NCBI GenBank assembly: GCA_015064585.1
Contig: SVRY01000020.1
Span: 1 to 43,864, forward strand
Source of the DNA: Oscillospiraceae bacterium
GTDB taxonomy: Bacteria; Bacillota; Clostridia; Oscillospirales; CAG-272
DNA: 43,864 nt
Reading direction: 5' to 3'
Shown here piece after piece: positions 31,742-40,369 of this stretch; within the stretch, counting starts at the first letter, position 1, and each line of letters starts with the position of its first letter. A program made the position numbers and the translations under genes. The notes beneath the pieces were generated by a model, which was not told the origin of the DNA, searched no databases, and was given only the letters and a program-made list of their open reading frames with translations.

Positions 31742-33136
31742 ATGAAAAGAACGGTTATCAAAGAATTGTTCACCTGTCCCGAAACCTATGCGGGAAAGGA
31801 AATCACAGTTGGCGGCTGGTGCCGCAATTTGCGTACCAGCAATGTATTTGGCTTTGTCGAGCTCAACGACGGTTCCTGCTTTAAAAATTTGCAGGTTGTG
31901 CTGGAGGCTGAGTTCCTTGATAATTATAAAGAGATCGTTTCGCAGAATATCGGCTGTGCGTATGTTGTTACCGGCACGTTTGTGTTGACTCCCGAAGCAA
32001 AGCAGCCTTTTGAACTCAAGGCAAGTGCAGTTTCGGTGGAAGGAGCTTCCACTCCCGACTATCCTTTGCAGAACAAGCGCCACTCCTTTGAGTTCTTGCG
32101 CTCCATTGCCCATCTGCGCCCCCGCGCCAATACCTTTAATGCGGTATTCCGTATGCGCTCCGAGGCGGCTTTTGCCCTGCATAAATTCTTCAACGAAAAC
32201 GGTTTTGTATATGTTCACACTCCCATCATCACCGCATCCGACTGTGAGGGCGCGGGAGAGATGTTCCGTGTGACCACTTTGGATATGGAAAATCCCCCCA
32301 GAAATCCCGACGGCAGTGTGGATTTTTCGCAGGACTTTTTCGGTAAGCCTGCCAATTTGACCGTTTCGGGTCAGCTGAATGTGGAGACCTATGCCATGGC
32401 ATACAGCAAGGTATATACCTTTGGCCCCACCTTCCGCGCAGAAAAATCCAATACTCCCCGCCATGCGGCAGAATTCTGGATGGTGGAGCCCGAGATCGCT
32501 TTTGCCGATCTGAATGATGATATGGAATTGGCAGAGGCTATGCTCAAGAGCGTGATTGCTTATCTGTTGGAGCATTGCCCTGATGAATTGGCGTTCTTCA
32601 ACAAGTTTGTGGATAAGACATTGCTTGACCGTCTGCATAATATTGTGGAATCCGATTTTGCCAGAGTTTCCTATACCGAAGCCATGGAAATTCTTAAGAA
32701 TTCGGGCGAAAAGTTCGAATATCCCGTCGGTTGGGGCGAAGATCTGCAAACCGAGCACGAGCGCTATCTGACCGAAAAGGTATTCGGAAAGCCTGTATTT
32801 GTATACGATTGGCCCAGAGATATCAAAGCATTCTATATGCGTGTCAACGACGACGGCAAAACCGTTGCGGCGGCAGACCTGTTGGTTCCCGGCGTTGGCG
32901 AGCTGATCGGCGGAAGCCAAAGAGAAGAGCGTATTGACATTCTGGATGAAAGTATCCGCAAATTCGGTCTGAATCCCGACGATTACAGCTGGTACCGTGA
33001 TCTGCGCAAGTATGGCGGAACGCATCACGCAGGTTTCGGACTGGGCTTTGAGCGTCTGATTATGTATGTTACCGGTATGACCAACATTCGCGATGTAGAA
33101 TCCTTCCCCCGTACTACCGGAAACGCAGATTTCTAA
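31742..33136 (+). CDS. asnS: Asparaginyl-tRNA synthetase
   Basis: 464 residues from the ATG at 31742 ([10 protein letters not shown]); an upstream frame extension covers the promoter and is not used. The N-terminal OB-fold anticodon domain (~14-110) contains [11 protein letters not shown]. The class II catalytic core has [25 protein letters not shown] (motif 2) and G-F-G-L-G-F-E-R-L (motif 3). It charges tRNA-Asn with asparagine, so this organism makes Asn-tRNA directly. The aminotransferase gene follows after 22 bases. Confidence 0.97.
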   Translation: MKRTVIKELFTCPETYAGKEITVGGWCRNLRTSNVFGFVELNDGSCFKNLQVVLEAEFLDNYKEIVSQNIGCAYVVTGTFVLTPEAKQPFELKASAVSVEGASTPDYPLQNKRHSFEFLRSIAHLRPRANTFNAVFRMRSEAAFALHKFFNENGFVYVHTPIITASDCEGAGEMFRVTTLDMENPPRNPDGSVDFSQDFFGKPANLTVSGQLNVETYAMAYSKVYTFGPTFRAEKSNTPRHAAEFWMVEPEIAFADLNDDMELAEAMLKSVIAYLLEHCPDELAFFNKFVDKTLLDRLHNIVESDFARVSYTEAMEILKNSGEKFEYPVGWGEDLQTEHERYLTEKVFGKPVFVYDWPRDIKAFYMRVNDDGKTVAAADLLVPGVGELIGGSQREERIDILDESIRKFGLNPDDYSWYRDLRKYGGTHHAGFGLGFERLIMYVTGMTNIRDVESFPRTTGNADF

Positions 33137-33158
33137 AACGTAAGAGAGTACCCCGTTC

Positions 33159-34448
33159 ATGATATATCAAAACGCAACCAAACAAGAATTGGAAAAAGAA
33201 CTCTTGGATCTGAAAGACAGATTTGAAGAGTACAAAATATTGAATATGAAGCTGGATATGTCCCGCGGAAAGCCTTCCGGTGAACAGCTGGATCTTTCCG
33301 AAGGACTGCTTACAACCGTTACGCAAAACGAGCAGTGTGTTACCGAAAATGGGCTGGATGCACGCAATTACGGCGGATTTGACGGTATTCCCGAAATAAA
33401 AAGGCTGTTTTCAGAAGTGCTCGGTGTCCCTGCCGATATGTTGATGATCGGCGGTGTTTCCAGTTTGAATCTGATGTATGATACCTTTGCCCGCAATATG
33501 ATCTTTGGCGCGGGCGAGGGTATGCAACCTTGGGGAAAAGGTCCCATTCGTTTCCTTTGTCCTTCTCCCGGCTATGACCGTCATTTCGGCGTGAGTGAAT
33601 GCTTTGGTGCAGAGCTGATTACAGTTCCCATGACCGATGAAGGCCCCGATATGGATGTGGTGGAAAGCCTTGTCAAAACGGATCCTTCCATCAAAGGAAT
33701 TTGGTGTGTGCCGAAGTATTCCAACCCTACGGGCGTTACCTATAGTGAGGAAACGGTGCGGCGTCTGGTTTCCATGCCGACAGCCGCTCCCGATTTTCGG
33801 ATCTTTTGGGACAATGCTTACGGTATTCACGATCTGTATGACGAAGGAGATACCCTTGCGGAGATTTTCTCTTTGGCAAAACAGTACGGCAATGAAGACC
33901 GCGTGTATGAATTTGCTTCCTTTGCCAAGGTGACCTATTGCGGCGGCAGTGTTTCTGCTTTGGCGGCAAGTCCCCGTAACCTGGCACATGCCAAAAAGTA
34001 TTTGGCAAAACAGTTTATTTGCCATGATAAGATCAATCAATTGAGACACGCGCGTTTTTTTGGCGACTTGGAAGGATTGAAAGCGCATATGAAGAAGCAT
34101 GCGGCGCTGCTTCGTCCCAAATTTGAAGCGGTGATCGGTGCTTTTGAGCGGAAATTGGCTGTTTGCGGTGTGGGTTCTTGGAGCAGACCGCGCGGCGGTT
34201 ACTTCATCAGCCTGGATCTGCCCGAAGGTACGGCAAAGCGCACCCACGCACTTTGTACAGAGCTTGGCGTAGTGCTCACGCCTGCGGGAGCTACTTATCC
34301 TTACGGAAAGGATCCGCACGATTCCAATTTGCGTATTGCACCTTCCTATCCCACCCCCGAGGATCTGCGCAGTGCCACCGAGGTTCTTTGCCTTTGTGCC
34401 AAGATCGCTGCCTGTGAAAAAGAGATTTCTCTCCGTACTTCCGATTAA
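33159..34448 (+). CDS. PLP-dependent aminotransferase (aspartate aminotransferase-like, fold type I)
   Basis: 429 residues. It starts with a helical segment and M-S-R-G-K-P-S-G-E-Q-L-D-L-S, typical of a distinct clade of class I/II aminotransferases (Asp_aminotransf family, Pfam PF12897 by recollection). Other marks are the early N-Y-G-G-F-D-G-I-P-E-I-K, the S-P-G-Y-D-R-H segment, V-P-K-Y-S-N-P-T-G-V-T, and a lysine in F-A-S-F-A-K-V-T-Y-C-G-G that should carry PLP. It probably transfers amino groups between aspartate or a related acid and 2-oxoglutarate. Being next to asnS, a link to aspartate/asparagine supply is plausible. Confidence 0.85.
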   Translation: MIYQNATKQELEKELLDLKDRFEEYKILNMKLDMSRGKPSGEQLDLSEGLLTTVTQNEQCVTENGLDARNYGGFDGIPEIKRLFSEVLGVPADMLMIGGVSSLNLMYDTFARNMIFGAGEGMQPWGKGPIRFLCPSPGYDRHFGVSECFGAELITVPMTDEGPDMDVVESLVKTDPSIKGIWCVPKYSNPTGVTYSEETVRRLVSMPTAAPDFRIFWDNAYGIHDLYDEGDTLAEIFSLAKQYGNEDRVYEFASFAKVTYCGGSVSALAASPRNLAHAKKYLAKQFICHDKINQLRHARFFGDLEGLKAHMKKHAALLRPKFEAVIGAFERKLAVCGVGSWSRPRGGYFISLDLPEGTAKRTHALCTELGVVLTPAGATYPYGKDPHDSNLRIAPSYPTPEDLRSATEVLCLCAKIAACEKEISLRTSD

Positions 34449-34459
34449 TATAAGAGATA

Positions 34460-34500
34460 TTGGGCTGAATCGAGTGTTGATTCGGCTCAATTGTTTTTTT
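34460..34500 (+). terminator. Terminator of asnS-aminotransferase
   Basis: Arms around GGGCTGAATC and GATTCGGCTC with a short loop, then a run of seven T. Confidence 0.8.
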
Positions 34501-34555
34501 AGTCGGATAATTGATGGGTAATATTTTAATTTTTTGTGAAGAATTGAAAAGAAAA

Positions 34556-34584
34556 TTGACTTTTGCGTTTGGTTGTGGTACACT
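34556..34584 (+). promoter_or_regulatory. Promoter of the putative PD-(D/E)xK protein gene
   Basis: TTGACT (34556-34561) and TACACT (34579-34584) are 17 bases apart, 32 bases before the start codon. Confidence 0.7.
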
Positions 34585-34616
34585 AATAGTGATAAAACCA
34601 AAAAGAGGATATGATT

Positions 34617-35378
34617 ATGGAATGTTTGGCAGAGTATGCCGAAAAACTGGCATTGGCGTCAAACAGTTTTCGCGTTTATCAACAGCAAACCTGCGTGGAA
34701 GGAATTGGTCGTTTGGCAGAACACTCTCTGCATGGGATATTAAAGTTTTATTTTGATTCCGATGCAAGCCATCACGAAGTACAGCTTCCCGAGGGACCGA
34801 TTGCCGATATTTTTGACGGCGAAAAGATCATTGAAATACAGACGGGGAATTATGCTGCGCTTGCCAAAAAAATACCGCGTATCCTGCCTCACTATCCGGT
34901 GCAGGTGGTTTGTCCGATCGTGCGTGATCGGTATTTATATTATTTGAATCCAAATGACGGCAGTGTCAGCGGGGGCAGAAAAAGCCCTCTTCACGGCAAT
35001 CGCGCTTGGTCGTTGGTTGCGTTGTCCCCGCTGGATCTTTTTATCGAGAACTCCGGATTTGCGGTTACTTTTTTGCTGATTGACACTGCAGAGTATCGTA
35101 CTGTGCCTGTCGGCGGTAAAAGAAGAGGCGAAAAGGCGGACCGCGTTCCCTTGAATGTGGCGGATGTATGGACGGTAACATCCGGGGAAGACTACCACAC
35201 ACTGATTCCCGAGGGACTGCCTGCAGTATTTACCGCGGCGGAATTTGCCCAAAAGGCAAGACTGCGCGGAAGAAATGCCTTCTATGCGCTGAAATTGCTG
35301 CGTACAAGGGGTGTTGTTTCCCAAGTCGGCAAAGAAGGCCGTGCCAACGTATATATGATTGAATCTGCTTATAATTGA
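34617..35378 (+). CDS. Putative PD-(D/E)xK nuclease-fold protein with C-terminal winged helix
   Basis: 253 residues. The second ATG (34617) is eight bases from AGAGG and is preferred to 34611. The first half reads H-G-I-L-K-F-Y-F, H-H-E-V-Q-L-P-E-G-P-I-A-D-I, then K-I-I-E-I-Q-T-G. The order Glu, Asp, Glu-x-Gln on successive strands is that of a PD-(D/E)xK core with Gln in place of Lys. The last ~60 residues (A-E-F-A-Q-K-A-R-L-R-G-R-N-A and L-R-T-R-G-V-V) look like a winged helix. The family is not named with certainty; a nuclease-fold DNA-binding or regulatory protein is the best guess. It has its own promoter. Confidence 0.65.
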   Translation: MECLAEYAEKLALASNSFRVYQQQTCVEGIGRLAEHSLHGILKFYFDSDASHHEVQLPEGPIADIFDGEKIIEIQTGNYAALAKKIPRILPHYPVQVVCPIVRDRYLYYLNPNDGSVSGGRKSPLHGNRAWSLVALSPLDLFIENSGFAVTFLLIDTAEYRTVPVGGKRRGEKADRVPLNVADVWTVTSGEDYHTLIPEGLPAVFTAAEFAQKARLRGRNAFYALKLLRTRGVVSQVGKEGRANVYMIESAYN

Positions 35379-35398
35379 TTGCTTCCATGGAGGTGCCT

Positions 35399-37615
35399 AT
35401 GAAAAATATAAGACGTTTTGTTATTTGTTTGCTGATTTTTGCAATGATCTTGCCGATTGTTGCTTGTAAAGAAAAAAATCAGATGGCGGGGGAAGATCCC
35501 GATACCACAGTTACTCCCCCACCCGTGGTGAATCCGACACCGCAAACCAAACTGCCTGAGATCGTTATGATGTCGGAATCGGCGGAACTGACTGTGGGGG
35601 ACACCCTTTCTTTAGCGGGTGCGTATGTTTTGAAAAACTGTACCGATTCGACGGTTACCTATGCCACAAGCGATCCTTTGATCGCCACTGTAGATGTAAA
35701 CGGTATTGTGCGTGCAATTTCTGAAGGAGAGGCAACCATTACGCTGTCTGTTGAAAACGGTTCCTGCATGGCAGGCTTTCAACTGACTGTCAAGAAGAAT
35801 GAAGAGCCAGACGATCCGCCGGTGGATCCTCCGAAGCCTTCAGTGGAGCTTTCCTTTACCGAGGTGGTATTGATCGTTGGTGAAAGTAAACAAATTGCTT
35901 ATACACTGCTGAATTGCGATGAAAATACAATTGTTTCCTTTGCATCCTCCTCAGGGGCGGCAAAGGTGAATGAAAACGGTTTGATCGAGGCTGTATCGGA
36001 AGGTTCTTGTGTGATCACCGTTACGGTTACAGGCGGCGCATATGCGACGGTTACGGTTACGGTGAAAGAACCTGAAGTTGTTTCTTCCGTTCCGTATTAT
36101 GAACCTACTTTTGATCCCGGCGTGACCTATACCTCTTGGAGTGCTAAGAATGTCAAGCACGTGTTTTTCCACAATCTGATCGCATTTGAAGATAAGACGG
36201 GTCATTTTGATAGTGACTGCCTGTATGTTTCGGAATTCAAAGCGATGCTGGAACAGATGTATCAAAACGGCTATGTGCTCATTAACATTGACTATATGTA
36301 CGATTACTACGAAGAGGACGGTGTGCTGAAAGCAAAACTGCGGGATACCATTCAGATCCCTGCGGGAAAGAAACCGCTTGTGATGTCGGTGGACAATGTG
36401 TGCTATCCCGAAGGTGAGCATGGCATGGGAAGAATTGACCGTTTGGTTGTGAAAAACGGCAAATTGTACACCTATACCAAGTTGGCTGACGGTACTGAAC
36501 TGTATTCGGATGACAATGAGATCTTCCCGATCCTTGAAAACTTTATTGCCAAGCATCCTGATTTTTCCTTCAGCGGCGCCCGCATGGTGGTAGCACCCTC
36601 GGGCAATAACGGCTTGTTTGGATATGACACTACATCCAAGGCAACGGACGCGGAAAAGGCAATGGCAAAAACGGAAGTGCCCAAGATCGTAGATTGGTTC
36701 CGCGGAAACGGCTATACCTTTGCTTGCCACAGCTATTCTCACGGTGATTATAATGCCATGTCGGTTGAAGAAATTCATCTTGATTTTGAAAAGTGGGACA
36801 GTGAAGTTTTGCCGTATATCGGAAAGACGCATGTGTTTATTTATCCTTTTGGAAACTTTACCGATTTAAGAAAAACCGGCGGTAAGGAACGTGCCGAAGC
36901 ACTGCACGCCAAGGGATTTGCTGTATATTGTGCCACCAGTATGAACGGTGTAAACTGGGACTATAAAGTATCTTCGTCTGCTGTACCGCTTTACTTGGGT
37001 ATCTGCTACAATGAACGTCTTATTTTGGATGGACAATGTCTGAGAAAATATGCCGAAAACGAAAATATGAAAGCGCTGTTTGATCCATACAGCGTATATG
37101 ATAACTCTCAGCGCACCATTCAATTAAAGCGCGAGGGTGTGGAATGCTCGGTTTCGTTTGATAAAACAAAGCTTTCCATGGATGTGGGAACTACCGCATC
37201 CCTTGTGGCTGTTGTTAAGGGATATACGGCAAAGCCAATATATTCTTCGAGCAACGCTTGTGTGACGGTTGATGAAAACGGTAAGCTGACAGCCATTTCT
37301 GAAGGAACTGCCATCATAACCGCCAAATGCGGTGTGTATACAGCTACTTGTGAAGTGACAGCGGTTAAACCCAAACCTGTTCCCAAGATCACCTTGAACT
37401 GCGAACAGATCACGTTGAATGTCAATGATTCGATTTTGCTGGTGGCAACGTGTAATGTTGAAGGCGTTACCTTTATATGGACATCCAGCAATGAGGATGC
37501 ATTGTTTGTGGATGACGGTAACGTGAAAGCGTTGGCACCTGCCGAGGCGGTGATCGTATCGGTGGTGGCTTCGGATGGAAGCTGCCGTGCTCAGTGCATG
37601 ATCGATATACAGTAA
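35399..37615 (+). CDS. Lipoprotein with Ig-like domains and an internal polysaccharide deacetylase-like domain
   Basis: 738 residues from the ATG at 35399 with GGAGGTG upstream. A lipoprotein signal (K-N-I-R-R-F-V, hydrophobic core, lipobox I-V-A-C at residues ~18-21) is followed by two BIG2 Ig-like modules (~55-145 and ~152-225). A NodB-like polysaccharide deacetylase domain spans ~245-560, and two more Ig-like modules lie at the end (~580-660 and ~668-738). The deacetylase region has H-S-Y-S-H-G-D (metal His pair) and V-F-I-Y-P-F-G-N-F. The first motif is M-S-V-D-N-V where S/F-D-D is usual, so the metal-binding Asp is Asn. A role in modifying surface glycans is likely only if that site works. 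Confidence 0.85.
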   Translation: MKNIRRFVICLLIFAMILPIVACKEKNQMAGEDPDTTVTPPPVVNPTPQTKLPEIVMMSESAELTVGDTLSLAGAYVLKNCTDSTVTYATSDPLIATVDVNGIVRAISEGEATITLSVENGSCMAGFQLTVKKNEEPDDPPVDPPKPSVELSFTEVVLIVGESKQIAYTLLNCDENTIVSFASSSGAAKVNENGLIEAVSEGSCVITVTVTGGAYATVTVTVKEPEVVSSVPYYEPTFDPGVTYTSWSAKNVKHVFFHNLIAFEDKTGHFDSDCLYVSEFKAMLEQMYQNGYVLINIDYMYDYYEEDGVLKAKLRDTIQIPAGKKPLVMSVDNVCYPEGEHGMGRIDRLVVKNGKLYTYTKLADGTELYSDDNEIFPILENFIAKHPDFSFSGARMVVAPSGNNGLFGYDTTSKATDAEKAMAKTEVPKIVDWFRGNGYTFACHSYSHGDYNAMSVEEIHLDFEKWDSEVLPYIGKTHVFIYPFGNFTDLRKTGGKERAEALHAKGFAVYCATSMNGVNWDYKVSSSAVPLYLGICYNERLILDGQCLRKYAENENMKALFDPYSVYDNSQRTIQLKREGVECSVSFDKTKLSMDVGTTASLVAVVKGYTAKPIYSSSNACVTVDENGKLTAISEGTAIITAKCGVYTATCEVTAVKPKPVPKITLNCEQITLNVNDSILLVATCNVEGVTFIWTSSNEDALFVDDGNVKALAPAEAVIVSVVASDGSCRAQCMIDIQ

Positions 37616-37633
37616 GTTTGCGCAAAGGAGAAA

Positions 37634-38539
37634 ATGATTTTGAAACGTGCGATTTCGAGTTTTCTTGTGTGTATATTGATCTGTGTAACGATTTTTTCGG
37701 TATCCGGATGTAAAAAGGCGGATCAAAGCGGGGAATGGGGCGCATATTACCAAGCATTTTGTGCGTTCTCTGGCGAAATGGATAAAGATACCCGATATGT
37801 TTGTCTGGATCAAACGGGTATTGCGGAAGAAAATCATGAAAAGCTCTATGATCTTTTTGATGAATTCTGTGACGACGAAAGCATGAAACTGACAAAAGGC
37901 GATTGGGTAACACTTTACGGTGAGCGTTTGATCGACGATGCGGGCAATTTTACAGATGGATATTTGGTATCTTTTTTGAATGTAAGTTGGTCAAAAGACC
38001 GTACCGAAGTGACGCTTGTTGTGTCAATGCGGACTACTTTGACAATCAGCGAAGCGAATTTGGGCGGAAGCGTGACGGTTACCAAAACAGATGACGGCTG
38101 GCAGGCAAAAAAGAATGATGATGCCTGGGATCTGACAGGAAAAGTCGGTGCTTACTTTGCTGTTTTGGATTATTTTGCGAACAACGCCGGAATGAGCGGG
38201 CTGAAAAGTATTTTAGCTTTGGATCCCTACGGTGTGGAAGCGGATGTTTTGCCGGAGCTGGAAAAATTATTGGTTTCTTACATGGGTAGACAAAAATTCC
38301 GTTTCATGAAAGCCACATGGGACGGTTTAAAGGAACACGGCTATTTGGATGGTGCCGATTATTTTACCGATGGATATTTCCTTTCATTTGATTCGGTAGA
38401 ATGGATAGATGAAAGCAAACTAGCAGAAATTACCGGTTGGATGAGCCAAGGCAACTTGAATGCACTGGGCGGTGTTTTTACTGTTGAACAAATAGACGGT
38501 GTTTGGCAAGTGACCGATGTGCAGACTATGATGAGCTAA
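37634..38539 (+). CDS. Lipoprotein of unknown function
   Basis: 301 residues. The signal peptide ends in a clear lipobox V-S-G-C at residues ~24-27. The mature part has two similar halves, each containing a long acidic helix region followed by D-G-Y-L/F-L/V-S-F (near residues 109-118 and 241-250) and a W-Q-V/A-x ending, suggesting an internal duplication of about 130 residues. The family is not recognised. The ATG at 37634 is very close to AAAGGAG; the TTG at 37640 is better spaced. It begins 18 bases after the Ig/deacetylase lipoprotein gene, so both are probably exported together. Confidence 0.75.
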   Translation: MILKRAISSFLVCILICVTIFSVSGCKKADQSGEWGAYYQAFCAFSGEMDKDTRYVCLDQTGIAEENHEKLYDLFDEFCDDESMKLTKGDWVTLYGERLIDDAGNFTDGYLVSFLNVSWSKDRTEVTLVVSMRTTLTISEANLGGSVTVTKTDDGWQAKKNDDAWDLTGKVGAYFAVLDYFANNAGMSGLKSILALDPYGVEADVLPELEKLLVSYMGRQKFRFMKATWDGLKEHGYLDGADYFTDGYFLSFDSVEWIDESKLAEITGWMSQGNLNALGGVFTVEQIDGVWQVTDVQTMMS

Positions 38540-38543
38540 AAAT

Positions 38544-38582
38544 AAACGGAGATATCTCAATGATGCGAGATATCTCCGTTTT
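38544..38582. terminator. Bidirectional terminator between convergent genes
   Basis: Perfect 15-bp arms (AAACGGAGATATCTC at 38544-38558 and its complement at 38567-38581) with an 8-base loop and a T-run. The left arm overlaps the stop codon of the minus-strand HTH gene. Confidence 0.85.
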
Positions 38583-38868
38583 GGTTTTGGGGGTGTAATT
38601 CTTTTTCCAAAACACGCGCAAGTGTGGAATCGTTTCGTATTTCATCGATTAGGCCGTATGATTCCAGAACAAATAGAATGGCAAGAAACGTGTCCCAGCC
38701 CATGGGGGCGATGCCGCGCTCAATGTCAGACAGCTTTTGGCGGCTCTTTCCGATGCAATCGGCAAGCTCGTATTGACGCAGTCCTGCTTTTTTGCGCAGT
38801 AACGGTAATTGCTTGATAAAATGTTCAATAATATAACGGCGTTGAGGAGAAAGTTGAAATTCGGGCAT
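38557..38868 (-). CDS. Small XRE-family HTH regulator
   Basis: 103 residues from the ATG at 38868, which has AGAGG eight bases upstream. The HTH is L-R-K-K-A-G-L-R-Q-Y-E-L-A-D-C-I-G-K-S-R-Q-K-L-S with D-I-E-R-G following (residues ~23-55), as in SinR/Xre-like regulators. The rest is a helical dimerisation-type region. It is divergent from tldD, and the two promoters overlap with a TTGTACTACAA palindrome over the tldD -10 box, so it is the natural candidate to control both. Confidence 0.85.
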   Translation of the reverse strand: MPEFQLSPQRRYIIEHFIKQLPLLRKKAGLRQYELADCIGKSRQKLSDIERGIAPMGWDTFLAILFVLESYGLIDEIRNDSTLARVLEKELHPQNQNGDISHH

Positions 38869-38885
38869 GTTACGACCTCTTTCGC

Positions 38886-38914
38886 TTGACAAAACGGCAA
38901 GCTTGTACTACAAT
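38886..38914 (+). promoter_or_regulatory. Promoter of tldD-tldE
   Basis: TTGACA (38886-38891) and TACAAT (38909-38914) are 17 bases apart. An 11-bp perfect palindrome TTGTACTACAA (38903-38913) covers the -10 box, a likely operator. Confidence 0.75.
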
Positions 38915-38922
38915 ATATACAT

Positions 38923-38951
38923 ATTATAACAGTTTACTTTCCCTAAGTCAA
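38923..38951 (-). promoter_or_regulatory. Promoter of the HTH gene, overlapping the tldD promoter
   Basis: On the minus strand TTGACT (38951-38946) and TATAAT (38928-38923) are 17 bases apart. Its expected start lies at the tldD -10 region, so the two promoters cannot be used at once. Confidence 0.72.
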
Positions 38952-38972
38952 GAATTCCAGGAGGTGTTTTTT

Positions 38973-40358
38973 GTGGAAAAGAATGTTTTGTACGAAAAAG
39001 TACTGCTATGCGCAACCAAAAACGGCGGCGATTTTGGTGAACTGTATATCAATCACACGCATCAAAATGGGTTGCATTTGGTGGACGGCGGTATTGATAC
39101 CGTGAGCGATACGCTGAATGCGGGCGCGGGTATACGTGTGTTTTCGGGCACCAAATGTGTTTCGGCATCCACTGCCGATCTGAGCGAAGAAGGGCTCATG
39201 CGCTGTGCGGCGGCAATTGCTGATATGATGTCGGAAAACGTAAAGGTGCAAAATCTGCATCTAACATTGATTCCGATTTCTGATTTGCATACACCCAAAA
39301 TCCCGCCTGAAGTGTTGACCAAAGGCGAAAGAGCGGAATTCCTTTTTCGTGCCGACAAAGCGGCAAGAGCTTACAGCGAAAGCGTGCGGCAGGTGACCGG
39401 AAACCTCTGGGATATTGACCATAGAATACAGGTTTTCAATACTGACGGGCTTTGGAAAGAAGACCGCCAGGTGCGTACCCGCCTGGGGCTGTCTGTGGTG
39501 GCGGGAGACGGCGCGGGACGCCGTGACGGATTTTACGGACCGGGATTGATGTGCGGTTTTGAACTCTTTTCCGAGTATGCTTCCCCTGAGGATATTGCCG
39601 CGGAGGCAGCGCGCTGTGCAGTGGCAAAACTGGGAGCACAGCCCTGTCCTGCCGGTAAAATGACGGTGGCAATTGATGGCGGCTTTGGGGGCGTGATCTT
39701 CCACGAAGCCTGCGGTCATTCATTGGAAGCAACTTCGGTTTCGAGGGGAACTTCCCAAATGTGCGGTAAATTGGGCTTGCAGGTGGCAAACAGCAAGCTG
39801 ACTGCCATTGACGACGGTACGATTCCCCATGCTTGGGGCAGTATCAATATTGACGATGAAGGTACGCCCGCAAGAAAGAACGTGCTGATCGAAAACGGTA
39901 TTCTCAAATCTTATATGATCGATAAACTGGGCGGCAGACGCATGGGGATGGAACCTACCGGTAACAGCCGCAGACAGAATTTCAGTTTTGATCCCACCTC
40001 CCGTATGACCAACACCTATATTGCCCCCGGCAATGACAGCCGAGAGGACATCATCGCTTCCATTGAATACGGACTTTACTGTCGTAAAATGGGGGGCGGA
40101 TCGGTCAATCCCATCAATGGGGCATTTAACTTCTCGGTAGACGAGGGATATATTGTGCGAGAGGGCAAGATCTGCGAGGCGGTCACAGGTGCATCCTTGA
40201 TCGGAACCGGCTCGGATGTTTTGATGAATATTGATATGATTGCAGAGGAAGTGACCAGAGCCCCCGGTATGTGCGGATCTTCCAGCGGCAGTTTGCCAAA
40301 CGAAGTGGGGCAGCCTATGATCCGTGTTTCCAATATTACAGTCGGCGGCAGAAAGTGA
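38973..40358 (+). CDS. tldD: TldD-type metalloprotease subunit
   Basis: 461 residues from a GTG with AGGAGG eight bases upstream. The metal-binding H-E-A-C-G-H (HExxxH) is at residues 244-249, followed by S-L-E-A-T. The C-terminal beta-rich region has R-M-T-N-T-Y-I and G-G-G-S-V-N-P. TldD and TldE form a protease that degrades or trims unfolded peptides, including the microcin B17 leader and CcdA in E. coli. The partner tldE follows by 11 bases. No peptide-modification genes are near, so a general role is likely. Confidence 0.95.
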   Translation: MEKNVLYEKVLLCATKNGGDFGELYINHTHQNGLHLVDGGIDTVSDTLNAGAGIRVFSGTKCVSASTADLSEEGLMRCAAAIADMMSENVKVQNLHLTLIPISDLHTPKIPPEVLTKGERAEFLFRADKAARAYSESVRQVTGNLWDIDHRIQVFNTDGLWKEDRQVRTRLGLSVVAGDGAGRRDGFYGPGLMCGFELFSEYASPEDIAAEAARCAVAKLGAQPCPAGKMTVAIDGGFGGVIFHEACGHSLEATSVSRGTSQMCGKLGLQVANSKLTAIDDGTIPHAWGSINIDDEGTPARKNVLIENGILKSYMIDKLGGRRMGMEPTGNSRRQNFSFDPTSRMTNTYIAPGNDSREDIIASIEYGLYCRKMGGGSVNPINGAFNFSVDEGYIVREGKICEAVTGASLIGTGSDVLMNIDMIAEEVTRAPGMCGSSSGSLPNEVGQPMIRVSNITVGGRK

Positions 40359-40369
40359 GGGAAATAAGT

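Noticed and set aside
31721-33160. A 479-codon minus-strand frame opposite asnS
   Set aside because: AsnS is certain on the plus strand, with a promoter and all motifs; the antisense frame is a by-product of codon use.
33411-34601. A 396-codon minus-strand frame opposite the aminotransferase
   Set aside because: Same reason; it also crosses the terminator and promoter region at 34460-34584.
35951-36832. A 293-codon minus-strand frame inside the Ig/deacetylase lipoprotein gene
   Set aside because: Antisense to a gene with a signal peptide, Ig-like and deacetylase motifs; no ribosome site.
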